Positions 1 through 13,600 of a stretch of 64,000 nt of DNA are shown one piece after another; the stretch's first letter is position 1, and each line of letters starts with the position of its first letter. The stretch lies in NCBI RefSeq assembly GCF_021130785.1, contig NC_060207.1, forward strand, positions 101,845,001 through 101,909,000, given 5' to 3'. Position numbers and translations under genes: made by a program. The notes under the pieces are model-generated. The model made no database searches. It had not been told where the DNA came from and saw nothing but the letters and a program-made list of their open reading frames with translations. This DNA comes from Homalodisca vitripennis. Its lineage: Eukaryota; Arthropoda; Insecta; Hemiptera; Cicadellidae.

Positions 1-942
1 AAACGTTGTGTCTTAGAGGAGTAAAAAGCACATATAAAAATATATTACAATTTTACATTGTGTTACTTTTAAGTTGTATCGAGTAACTTTGGACAAACCA
101 GAAACTAAATTACAATTACATTTACATCTCTATATCTCTGAAAGAACAAAATTTGTAAATAAAATACTTCATTAACTAAAATGTTTTTTATAGATCTCAT
201 AGCTTGATACATCAATGCCGTTTGTACCTTTCCCCCACCTAAACCTGCCTTGGTAAATATTTTGCAACTAAGGGTATGAAACAAATTCATGAGGAAACAA
301 CATTCTTTGATGTTGGGGTTTATATAATTTTCAAATGATTTGACTGTACCAATTGTTTTAGTCATCTTTAGTTGGATAAACTTAATTCTGGCAATATAAT
401 TTGTGTTAGTTAGCCTCTGTCTAAGGAAGATGATCTTGAAAAAGTGTCCCTCTTCTTGTAACATGTATTGCTGTTATTTACAATTGTTTGGTTAGTAAAA
501 TATTATAACATGTTTTGTAGCAGGATAAAAATACGAAAATAAACAACAGAGAAATAACATGTTATGATAACAATTTAGAGAAATAAGTTATTAATTTTAA
601 AAATCCAATGACAAACACTTAAATAATACTATGATGTAATAATATTATATGTAAACAGCAAAAATAAGTTTGTAGCAAGTAATATAGGGAATAAATTTAA
701 ATTAAAGTAACTTGCAAGCATCTCTGAACACACGTCATAATAGCAAAAGAGCAATATCTTTGGTGAACTATTGATATTTCAATTGAATAAAAATTTTACC
801 TCCAACAAGAAAAGAAATCAGTAATTAAAGATGTACATTGACTAACAAAATCTCTTCATAACATACAATTTTGGAAATTAAAACATAAAACAATGGACTG
901 TAAGGTCTTAGTCAGAAATGCTTGCACAAAAGATGGAACACG
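1..942 (-). other. 3' UTR or downstream sequence of BICRA
   Basis: AT-rich sequence after the stop codon. I see no clear AATAAA on the minus strand close to the stop, so the polyadenylation site may be to the left of the window. A 119-codon minus-strand open frame at 105-464 resembles nothing I know and lies where 3' UTR is expected. Confidence 0.45.
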
Positions 943-1199
943 TCAAGACGACAGGATGCTCCGCACCGCCTCGTCGAGCGCTGGATCTGATCGATTGCTG
1001 CCAAGGTTGAGGATGCTGTCGATGGCGTTCTGCACTTGTGCGTTGATCTCCTCATCATCTGCGCAGTGTTTCTTTACCCCAACCCCTTCATCCGTTTCTT
1101 CCCTCTCCCGTTTGGCTGTACGCTGTTCCCCACTCTCTCGCTCCTTGTCCTCAGTCTCTTTTCTGACCACCGGTGACTTCTCCTCCCGCTCTTTTTTGG
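943..1199 (-). CDS. BICRA: BICRA last exon and stop codon
   Basis: 257 nt, acceptor ATGTTTTTAG before 1199; TGA stop at 943-945. It encodes a charged Lys/Glu/Arg stretch (KKEREEKSPVVRKETEDKER), then an acidic stretch (KHCADDEEINAQ), NAIDSILNLG, and ends LDEAVRSILSS. A similar AIDSILNL end is known in vertebrate BICRA. An ATG-initiated reading (MMFL) would use intron sequence and is rejected. Confidence 0.9.
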
Positions 1200-4100
1200 C
1201 TAAAAACATCAATCAAACAATTTACATAATTAGTGTGTTATTTATATTTTTAAAGAAAGTTTGAAAATTCATTCTTCTATTGTGAATTCTTTGTAGAACT
1301 TTGTGGTATTATTTTTTTAAACAAAATAAATTAAAACATTCCAAGTAACATACCAGTAGTTGTTTTATTTTACTTTGTTTACCTGTTGTCTATCTGCATT
1401 CTATAAATGGTCACAGTTAAAGCATTGTGATTACACATGCATAGTACGTAAGCCCTGATTTATTACTTAGTAGTATTTATTAACAATCTTAACAAACAAG
1501 AATTTACTATATTTTTATTTTTTAAACTTATTTTCTTTTGATTCTTGATACACTATAAGCAGTTAAACAAGTTACGGGGTTACCTGGTGGTGGCTGACTG
1601 GCTTCCACTTTAGCAGCTTCCAACCGGGCTGTCTCATCGCTCACGAACATCCGTCCCAACATGATTAGCTCACTGGTCTGCACCTGGCGCTACAACAACC
1701 AACACACTTGTCACTTCATCTAACTAATATTATTTTCCCTTCAAAAATGTGAATTAAGACTGTACATTTTTTGGGGATAACTACTGAATTTTGATTACGT
1801 TTTACATGTCTTATGGCAGTTCTTTGGTCATAAAGGAATTAATACAAACCATCTCCAGCACAATGGAAAATGCACCATAACAGTTCCTTTTACACACTCG
1901 TATTTTTATTGAGTCAGCCCATAATTATTTATTACCTGTTTTAAAGCATGAAATACTGATTCACTACTATAGAGAACCGCATTCTGTATATAACTTCATA
2001 ATATAAATCCATTTTAAATAGATAGTTACTATGCATACTAAAACTTTGTATGAATTGTTTTATACATTACTACATCATAAAAATAATATATATTGACTAC
2101 TAAAAGTTTACAGAGAAAGTTATGGGTGTGAACAAATCATAAGTGACTGCTGCTTAGAACCAGAATTCTTTATTAAATAAATATCAATTCTGAGCAAATT
2201 GTTCATTTAATTAGGTATAACCCTCATTACACAATTCATCCAAACATTACATATAAATAACTCAAATAATATTTAAGATCTAAATTAATTTCACTTTATT
2301 ACACTATATATACTTCTAAGATTAAACTGTAAGAAAATAATACTTTGCTATTGAAGAAATTAGCTCAAATTACAATTAAATTGGCAACATATTAAGTATG
2401 TAGAAGCTAGAATTAAAATTAACAGATGTTTAGTTGAGGAAATATGCTGAAATTACTGTAACTTGTGGAAATGGAATAGCAACAGCAGACCAATTTTAAC
2501 CTATAAAATATTAAAGTTTGGTGCTGACCAATTAGTAAATATAATTATTTTTAAACTTATTTTCTCACAGAACTGTACTTTTGTAAAAATAACAAAAACA
2601 GAAATAAAATCATTCATTTATGCAGATCGACTTTCACATGGTAGAGAGAAAAATCTGATGATTAGTTAACAAGTTAAAAATATCTTTCTCCCCAAAAGCA
2701 CACACACAATAAATTTGTAAAGGTACGAAAAATGACAGTAAGAAACTAAAAATAGCTCAATAAGTAGAAGGCATGATTACTGTAAAATTGATGCTCTTAC
2801 ACATCAACTGGGGAATAAGAAATCTTTCTTAGTCCACATCTTGCAGTACATCTTATACTGTATGAGAATTGGCTTACTGAACGTATATAAAAAAATTAGA
2901 ACTAGACTAGCAGTTACATGCGACTTTGCACGCAATTTCCTTCTCAAAAATAGAGACACTATAACACTCCTGAGATAAGAGATAGTCACTGAAAGATCAA
3001 TCTCATGATCCATTTTAAATTTAAAGAGCAGTGATTTGGAACCTTGAAGTCAGAGAGTGAAACAGTTTTTATAAGTAGCCTCCCTGTGAAATAAGTCGAA
3101 TTTCTCTCCAATATGGATGAGAGTTCACATATTTGTTCCACGATATTTGTTTCAATAGCTCCAACAATTCCAGTACCAGTTAAAATCTGTTTTAGGCTAG
3201 TATGGGGGAATCCTAAAATCGAAGATCTCTCTTTTTAGATAAACTTTTGTAGAAAAATTGATGGGTCTCTATGTAGGCATATTTTATAAGTACATATTAT
3301 TTAAGTGTTTATGGTTAAGATCTTAAGATGTTAAGCGAAATTGTTCATGGCTTTTATTTTTGGCCTTGCGAGTGTAAGAGCATATCTGGTTAGAATAAAT
3401 TATATTTTTGACAATTTGATTGAATTTGTCTTCTAACCCGATCAAGAAAATTTATATACGTAGGTTACAAAAGTCTACATTGGTCAAAAAATGTATATTT
3501 CCGGACCTTGCAATTCACTTCATGTCTAAGGTATTTCTGGTTACATAGTATTTTGCACTGATACCCTGTGTATACTTATGGTCATTGTAATTTATTCCGG
3601 TCTAAGGTATTTCAGATGCCATAGTTGAGTTAGCCTTGTTTCCCCCATTAAGAAAATGTATATATACCTACATAGGTCTGAGAAAACTACTTCTGTCAAG
3701 ATGGATTTTATAACAGTCTTTAAATCGGCAGGAAAAGTTAGATAAAATCTTTGTCTTTTATATCTGCATTACACTACTGATCAAGCACTGCATACTTAAT
3801 ATTTACAAAACTCTACAATTACAGATAGATTATTTAGATGTGAAACGGATCGCACGTGGACGTGTGAGGGGTTTGGGGTGAAGTGTAGGATGAGAGGAGC
3901 GGGACGGCAGGTGCAGCCAGTAGACTACTAGCACTATTGCAGGTATCAGTCTGATACAAGTCTAGGTTTTCATTGTACTTCGTTAACATAATTATAAATG
4001 TTGTATATTATTTCATCAGTTTTTTTAAACTTTTTGAAATCGAAGCACTGCTGTGTCCATTTAAGCACTGATATTTATGTTTTTAGCTACGCTAGCACAC

Positions 4101-4611
4101 ACTTTACTCTTGGAGCAGACAGAACTGGTGCATGCGTGCAGCAACATTTGTTCACTGCACAACCTAGGCCCATTCACGTCTAGATAATCTATCAGTAAAA
4201 GCGTATTTTTACTAAAATTTTTTAATTTTATTATCTGGTAAACCTAACAGTGATTACAGACAATTTTGAAATAAGATGTGATGTTTCTTTTAAGCTTATT
4301 CTATGCTTTTAAGACTATAAATGTAAAGAAATTAAAAATTATTATCAAATTAACAAAACATATGATGTGTTGTCATATTATGTTTATGCATAACAGTTTA
4401 TAACACTTTAACCACCTCTTTTAATTAATAACACGTTTTCGTCACAATGCATTTTTTACAGGAAATTTTGCAACTTTAGAGGCCAGTGGAGAGCAGATCC
4501 CTGACGCTGGAAAGAAAAATCCTTCCTTAGTGCACCTCTAGAACATAAGATAAACCTATATACCACATTTCATGTCTCTATTTGGCTGGGCATTGATGAA
4601 TCATCAGCCAG

Positions 4612-4655
<44 letters not shown>

Positions 4656-7600
4656 CATGCGTGCGTGTGCGTGTGTGTGTGTGGATAATGCTTTGTAGTT
4701 AATGCTTGGTAGGATGTCCTCCAAATAGGGATAGATGAAATGTTTTTAGTTTCATTCTATTTTAAATTGGGATATAAGTAAATACCTTCTCCCTCTTGGT
4801 AACCATTGTTATTAATAGTGTTAATATTTCTAAGTTATGAAAATAACTCACCATGCTCTCCATGAGGAGCAAGTAGTTGTACTTATTAAGCATCTGTGCG
4901 TTCTTGTCCAGCAAGTGTCGCGCAGTGGCCTCAAATATCTCGTCTGCCTTACTCAGGTCGCTCTCACTGAACACGGGTTCATCTAAGCAGTGGTAGCGCA
5001 CCAGTCGCTTCACTGCGTCACTCGTGCTGGCAAACGGCGTGTTGACATCTGGTGCTGTTGCTCCCTGCCGGTCTGCCCTTTGCTGCTGCTCGATACTAAG
5101 CCAAACAAACATTTTCAGCTAAATAAAATAAATACAAGTAAATCTACCCATAACATTTCAAAATGACAAGTTGCTATCTATTACGACTCCCAGCATTCTG
5201 ATTTCAATACACCGGAATAACACTCTGCATCAAGCCATATTGGCAAGTTTTCCATTTGTTGCCACAAAATATCAGTGATATACAGAAAAATACACTTATT
5301 TTCATTTAGTTTGGACTATGGTTAACTGATCACTTAGAAATACTAGAAAGACATTTAGAGGTGAATGCGATAAAACGAGATACTATAACAATATTTTTTC
5401 CACAATGCGAAGATACTACAGCAAGTAAACCGACTGAACAAGTGACTAAAGACAGCTGATGGCACCAGAGAGGTGCAACATGTGTTTAGTAAAGCTTATT
5501 TAATTATATACTAGAGATTATACAACAAAAGTTGTACCATATAAAATGTATCAAATGACATTATGTGTTGTTTTAGGAGTAAGCCAATGTCATATGATAC
5601 TGAGATACATCAATTAAAAGAAATTGGTTATAAATCACGATGTTACCACTGTACAGCACACATAAATAGTCGTAATTAACAACTTTCACTAATGGGAGTA
5701 AAATATTAATGAACTAACCAAAAACTAATTAATATGAGAGATTAAAGTTTGACATTACTCCACAACATAGTAGCTCTATAGAGACAAAATCTACAAGGTG
5801 GATGTCAAAGTCGTCCTCTCCAACTGTGCAGGGTTGCTACAATAATGAAATTCCCTGACTTTTCCCTGATTTCCAGACCAAATTTTTCCTTTTTCCCTGA
5901 CTTTTTTCGACGCAATCCCCAGGGTTTTTGGCAATTAATGGGTGAGCCAGCCGAGCCACCTCGGCTGCCTGCTTCATGCGCCGCGTCGTGTGCAGGCTTG
6001 GACTCGGCGCTGCGGCAGTAAGTTTATTTGTGTAAAGGGATTTTATATTTTTCCCTGACCAACGTCGAAATTCCCTGACTTTTCCCTGATTTCCAGTCCT
6101 GTTTTTTTTTCCCTGACTTCCCTGATTTCCCTGACCTGTAGCATCCCTGCTGTGCAATTGACTAAAACATACAGGCAAGACAATAAAGACATTTATTTAT
6201 CCTTCGGCAAGTCACATAACAAGCAAATTTCTATTTGGTCTATGACAAGCCTGAGTAGTTTTAAACATCAGTCAATGCGTAGCAAAATGCAGTTGATGAT
6301 AACCAAAGAGTTCCGATAATAATGCCCTGACTGCTAAGGCATTCAGCCTTATTCAACATATGGTCACTTATGGCCATAGCGTTCTGAAGAACTGCTAAGG
6401 CAGTCAATATCCAAAGAGTTGCCTTATGGAGATTTTATTTGACTAATTGTTTGCTGTGCAGTGCAAGTTACATGAACACAACTGTATATTTAAGTTTTTG
6501 ACAATTAATTGAATGAATCAAGAACTTTACATAAAGCTATACTAATACACACTACAATAAATGAATGAACTCACAGAGCAGATCGTTTGGCGTGGCTGAG
6601 AGCAGGAGGGCTGGGAGAGAGCTCACAACTGGTCTGGGTGCCCACCTAGTAACACCAGAACATCTCATCTCTACATACCTGTATCTCAACATAGTTTTTA
6701 GTATTAATTGGACCATTAATTGTAATTTGAATATGTTTATCCATTTTTACCAACTATTATGGAATTTATAAATTTATTTATTACGTTTTATACTGGTATT
6801 TGAATGCAATTTATGGATCCCCTTAAAAATCAGTTTTGTTAAGAGTTACTAGTCAGGGTTCACACAGAAATACTACATTTTATTTCACAGACTTTTCTGA
6901 TTTTCCAATTTTTCCTAACTATTGGCTTAAAATTACTTTTTTAATTGAATTTTTACACAATTTTACATTGTATTGCAATCATCAAATCACATTAAACTAG
7001 AAAGAACGAAAATCTACATATCACACAATCAAACTTGCATACCATACAATCACTCCTATAACAGTTACACTACCTCAGATCCCGCATCTTTCAGAAATCC
7101 TAGTGGCTCACCATTAACTGAATAAAACGCTTTAGACACCAGAAGGTATTTGAGACGAGTTTCAAACTTGACTTCAGTGAACATCCATACCACAAACCAA
7201 AAATTATATTTTGATCTGAATATGATAGAATTCAGAAATTGAAAACATTAGATTTCCACCAATTTATTTTCAGGTTCATTCCAGCGAAATACTGAATGTA
7301 TGTAATTAATTCAATGAAAAATGAGATTTAAAGATCTTGTGTTGATTTGCTTTTGAACAGTCATGTCTTCTGCAGATTGAATTAATTTTCCAAGGTGGAT
7401 AATTCAATTTAGTCTACATACATAGTTCAGAAAAAGGAGAGGTCCAAGGCTAGTTGAGATTGATAATTGCTTGTGGGGCTTGTTCCTTTTGAAAGTTGGA
7501 GACTTGCTGGATGGGCAAGTTTCTGTTTGAAATGAAAAATTGATACATTTCATAAGACGTCTCAATATAAGCTTGAAGCAACTGTTAAATAATACACTGA

Positions 7601-10600
7601 TATTCTGATATAACGGTTGACATTGCCTGTTTTTTTTTTCAACTTAGTCTCTGTATAACTTGTACAACCTCTTCCCACAGAGGCCAATGCCATGGATGCA
7701 ACCGATTCTCAAAAACTCATCCATGAGATCATCTCTTAGAACAATGAATCCAATGCGGCCACATTGTTTCAATTTCGTCCTCAATTTCTTTTTGAAATTG
7801 ATTTGGATTGTTTGTCTACACCTACTTCTAAAGTAGAGTTATTAATATTTTCCATGCAGTTTTTGAAACATTTTTACAATGTTCCAAGACTATAAATCCT
7901 GCGGTAAGTTCTTAAGAAGTTTTTAACAATTTGAGCTTTTCTCAAAAAATAAGAATTTAATTGGTTCATTATGAAATCTTCTGCATGTTTCTCATATGGA
8001 TAGTCTTTCACAACTTTTTTTTATCATTTAATTATAAAATGTAATTTAATTGACATAAATAAAATCTAAAAATGTTATTAAATAAAGAAAGGATTCTTCT
8101 AATAGCACATCTGAACTAACCTGTACATGGATGGGAGATGTCGCCTTGGAGACGGTGGGCGGAGGGGCAGGAGGTGGAGGTGGAGGGACAGGCTGAGGTG
8201 GGGGTGGAGGAGGGAATTGGCGGGGACTACTCGCTGGTGGTGGCAGCACTCTCATGGGTGTTGACACTTGCTGTAATCAAAGATTAAAGTCACTCTTACA
8301 AGTCTAGTTTAAATAATCTCATAAAAATATTAGATTTCATCCACAACATATTTTAAATGTCAAAAGACAACTGAAATCAATTTTTTCAACACTCGATGAG
8401 TTTGAAATTTACTATGGGAGAGACAAAATGTTTATTTACACATTGTAAGTTAAGTTAGTTTCACCTCTTCGTCCTTTTATGAAAATAAAAGAGTACTATA
8501 TCGAGTTCTAAAACAGATTATTTCACTGTAAAAATTATTAAACCTTTTTTCGTTGTGTTGTAAATTTTGAAGTATAAGTGTTCCAAATTTTAAAACAATT
8601 CAATCAAAAATAGAAAAATTTTGGTTTTTTTACTAACAAATATGCAAAAACGTACATATGACTCAACAACAGTTATGACAATAAGAATATGAAGTAAACA
8701 AATATAAAATTACTTTTTTACATGTCTAGCATGAACTATATGAAATAAATTATGCCTATAAAAATGCCTTGGCAACACTGACCGTTTCTGGGCATCAGCT
8801 GCATTTCCTGATTAAACTTTAGACAACCTCAACCACAACATTTTGTCATTCAAGTGCAATTAGTGTTATTTTCAGTTACTTGAAAGTTTAATTGCAAGTA
8901 AAAATGGAACTGACTCGTAAAAAGTTGTACAATTATTTTTCATAACGTTCGACTTGGATTATCACAACAAGAATGCATTGATGGAGTTATTGCATAATTT
9001 TTAATCAAATCAAAGCATTTATTGTCAGGATACAAAGAATGTATATAACAACGTCAATAATGATACATAGCTTGTGAGATTTTGCACTACAAGAAAAAAC
9101 TCATCAACATTGTAAATAGATGATTTTAACAACCAACATTTTATGGCATTTTTGAAATTAGTCCTGCTCATGATCTTTACTTGCATGGGTAGAGCATTGA
9201 AAAGCTTAATACCCTGGTATCTAGGAGTTATTAAGTTATTTCTATTGCGTGTAAAATGATTATGTACATCTCTTTGGTTGCTAAGTCTAAATAAATTATC
9301 TTTAACATACAACAATACATTAAAAACATAGATGGACGGCAGGGTCAAAATATTAAAATTTACAAAAAGAGGTTTACAATGTTCTCTACTATGTACATTG
9401 CCAATTATCCTAATTGCCTTCTTCTGAAGTACAAACAGCTTATTTGCTAAATGAGAATGGCCCCACAAAGCAACTCCATAGGTCAAAAAAACTATTTATA
9501 TATGCATAATATACACACAGCATGTGATCAATAGAAATTACTCCATTTAGAGCCCTAATCAAAAAGATGCCCCTTGCAGTCTGAGCAGCCACATAATCAA
9601 TGTGAGTTTGCCACTTTAGGTTTGACTGCAAATAGACACCTAAAAACTTAAGACAAGTCATCATTATCACTTGACCTACAAGACAAGGTGAGTTGTAAAT
9701 CCTGGATTTTATTTTCATTTAGACATAATTTGTTGGCTGCACACCAGTCGTTTACAATTGAAGTTTTAATACTAAGCATCTCCCTACAATCATCAACTGA
9801 TTCTGAACAGACTTTGAGGCCCAGGCCATCAGCAAACATGTAGGTGCTTACACTGTTGTCATTAAGATTAGAGGGCAGGTCATTTACATAAATAATAAAT
9901 AAAGTAGGCTCCAAAATTGAACCTTGGGGAACACCTAACTGAACAAGACGTGTATCAGACAAAGAGCCATTGAAATAAACATATTGGAACCTATTTGTAA
10001 GGTAAGAAACAAAGAAATTTACAACAGTATTACTAAAACCATAAAACTTAAGCTTATTTACTAAAATGGCATGATTTACTGTGTCAAAGGCCTTGAAAAG
10101 GTCATAAGACCTAAAATTTACCAAATTTTTCGATTCCAGGCCCTCATAACAATCATTAATAAGAGATTGGACTGCACCAACAGTGCTGTGCTTGGCCCGA
10201 AAACCAAACTGACAGCTGCTAAGCAAATTATAGATTTCAAGATAATGAACTAACTGCCCATGAACTAGCCGTTCCAAAACCTTTGACACAATTGAAACAA
10301 GCGATATAGGCCTATAATTACACACTTGATCCTTGGGACCCTTCTTATGCACAGGAATTACTTTGTTGGTCTTTAAAACATCAGGGAAAATACCTAACAT
10401 AATACATTCATTAAACAAAAAAGTTAAAACCTCACAAACAAAACTAGCAGCTAATTTTAAAAAAATAGGGGCATTAACACCAAAACAGTCAAGACAAGAA
10501 CTATTACTTAAACTAATGATAGCAGCATAGACTTCTTCCACTTTAAAAACTGTAAAACTAAAATTGTCAGCTGGGAGCCATGAAAAGAGTAGTTATTTAA

Positions 10601-13600
10601 ATAGGAGTAGTCATTATTGCTAGGTGGTATCCCGTCACAAGTCTCGGAAACTGAGTTTACAAAAAATTCATTAAAACTATTTGGATTTATTTTGATAGAT
10701 GAACCTATAGGCCTAGACTGGCTATTTAATCTAGCTGATTGGTTTATTATCTTCCAAGCAGCCTTGCTTTTATTTTTTGCTTTGTCAATTAGGCCATTAT
10801 TAAAATTAAGTTTAGCTTTCTTTATCTCATTCCTATAGACTATTTTTAGTTTTTTGTAATTACTTCTTATTTCTAAGTTTAGCTCAGATCTTGTGTTCTT
10901 TATTATGAAAGTCTGTATAACTCTAACTTGATTTGAGTTAGGCCATCATGGTACCAGGAAACATCTTTACACCTAGTTTTAATTGGTTTTCTTTTAAGAG
11001 GCATAGAACTACGAGGTGTGATCAAAAAGTTCCAGGACTTTTTATATCCTATGGGAATGCAATGTCTCACAGTGATGCGGTTGGCAGCATTGTATTCCCT
11101 GACTCAACAGTAACACAGCTGTGTTTGCAGATCAATCATAACATCACTGAAAGTAACATTAGCACAGTTTGTTTCAGATTAGTTTTATAGAGTCTGGCTA
11201 TTTTTTTGTTTAATGAAAATGAATGTGAAAGAAGAGCAACGTGTTTGTGTGAAACTGAACAAAACGTTTTCTGAAACTTTTTTGATGTCACAAGAGGCTT
11301 TTGGTGAAGAATGTCTAAGCCGATCATGCTGCCATCAGTGGTTCAAGAGGTTTAAAGGTGGCCGAACATCCATAGACGACGACGCTCGTTCCAGACGCCC
11401 TTCAACGTCAATCAATGATGACAATGTTGATCAGACCGTCGACTAACAATCCGTGAAATGGCAGAAGAGTGTAACATTTCATTTGGGTCATGTCAGGAAA
11501 TTTTAACTGAAAAACTTCAAATGCATCGTGTTGCAGCAAAGTTTGTGCCAAAACTGTTGACTGAAGACCAAAAACAACACCGAATTCATGTTTCTGAGGA
11601 ACTTCTTCAAAAGGCAAATGACAACGAAAGCTTTTTGGATTATGTCATTACGGGAGACGAGACATGGGTTTTTGGTTACGATGTGGAAACAAAAGCCCAA
11701 TCATCACAATGGACATCAAAAGGCTCTCCAAGACCCAAGAAAGCACGTCAAGTCAAATCAAATGTGAAGGTCACGCTTACGGTTTTCTTTGACTGTAAAG
11801 GTGTCGTCTACTATGAATTCCTTCCACAAGGTCAAACAATTAATCGTTTTGTTTATCTTGAAACCCTCAGAAAATTGTGTAATGCTGTGAAAAGAAAGAG
11901 ACCTGAGCTGTGGCAAAGTGGTGATTGGGTCCTTCACCATGACAATGCTCCTGTTCACTCTGCATTAGGTATCCGTGACTTTTGTGTAAAAAACGCAATG
12001 ACAGTCATTCCTAAGCCCCCCTACTCACCTGACCTGGCTCCAGCAGACTTTTTTTTTCCTGAAGCTCAAGAGACCCCTGAAAGGACGAAGATTTTAAACA
12101 GTTGACGAAATTAAAGAAAAAACGACGGAGCTGCTAAACACCTTTACAAAAGAAGAGTTTTCTGGGGCCTTTGATCAGTGGAAACACCAGTGGGAAAAGT
12201 GTGTAGCTTCCCAAGGGGAGTACTTTGAAGGAGACAAATTCGAATAACCTGTATGTTGTATGAATAAATGTATAAAAATTCAGTCCTGGAACTTTTTGAT
12301 CACACCTCGTATTTAGAGCCCACAGAAAATGATCTAAAAATAATTTAAACTTACAATTTACATCTGAATCCATACTGTAAATTTCATTCCAATTAACCAG
12401 AGCAAGATAAGATAAAAACTGTGATGTACCACGATCAGACATAGGCCTAGAGATGGATATCTTAGTGACAGCTTCTGATGTTTCATGTTCCAATTTAGCC
12501 TCAAAAAAGAGAGCACAATGATCTGAGACAGCAGTATGAATAACAGAGGATTGTCCCCTATCTTGATGCACAGTCGTAAGCAGATTGCCGATGCAGCTAC
12601 CCGTGTTATCATTTATGCCAGGTCTTGTTACCTCATAAACAGTAGTGTTAAGTCCAAAACTATCAAACAAGTTTAACAGCTCTTTGGTATCACCACTTTG
12701 CTTGAGAAAGTCCACATTGAAATCACCAGCAATAATTAGATTAAATTTATTGCCACACAAGATAGAAAACATTTCACTCAATTTCTCATGGAATAGATTT
12801 AAATTTCCGGCTGGAGACCTGTAGAAAGCTACCACTATAGTCTTCCAGGCAGGCAGCAAAATCGCCGCTAACTCAAAAGTAATCTCTTCTGAGAGACAAG
12901 CAATTCTATCCAGAGGAACAAATTCAGATCCCTCCTTGACGCAAATTAGTACACCCCCAAGGGAATGTTTTTCTCTGGCAAAACAATCCGCCATAACATA
13001 TCCTGTCACTCCTAAGTTCTTAATATCGGATTTGGACAACCAATGTTCAGCAATACACAATACTTCACAATTGTATTGGCAATTTAGTAATTCAATGTTT
13101 AAAAGTTTATTAGTTATGCTTTGCACGTTCCAAACCAGCAACATAAAGTTAGGCCTAAGATTGGACGACCCAGATTTATCAGAATGCCACTTGATGGGAT
13201 TGGGTGAACTAGGCCCAGCCCCACAACACTGAGACACATTTGTATTAAGACCTAAGTTTAGCTCCTTGGATCCGTTTGATCGCCTTGTTCCAAAAAAGAA
13301 TGCGAGAAGTCACTTCCAGAAGAAAAGTTTTTACGGTTGTATCGAAATCGATTCACAAAGGCTCCCGAAGGCCAGAAGTCAGGAGAGTAGATCTTCTCCC
13401 ACAGAGATATAGGCACACCTACCTTATAAGAGCTGTAGCCAGGCCGCTTACTTCTCAACTTTGTTATTTCGAAATTACCCTCCACTTGCTTGTTAATATA
13501 TTGTTTCAATGAGTCACTGTCCACTTGTTCCGCTATTCTTGAAACAAACAGATATCTAAGCTTATCAACCACCTTCAGTTTATCGTCACTGTTCCTCCAC

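Noticed and set aside
105..464. Minus-strand 119-codon frame
   Set aside because: It lies downstream of the BICRA stop, has no recognisable domain or splice context, and AT-rich DNA can give such frames by chance.
893..1264. Plus-strand open frame of 123 codons
   Set aside because: It lies antisense over the last BICRA exon and only mirrors its codon pattern.
6290..6430. Repeated CTGCTAAGGCA words as a hairpin RNA
   Set aside because: Pairing is short and imperfect and no precursor-like fold was evident by eye.
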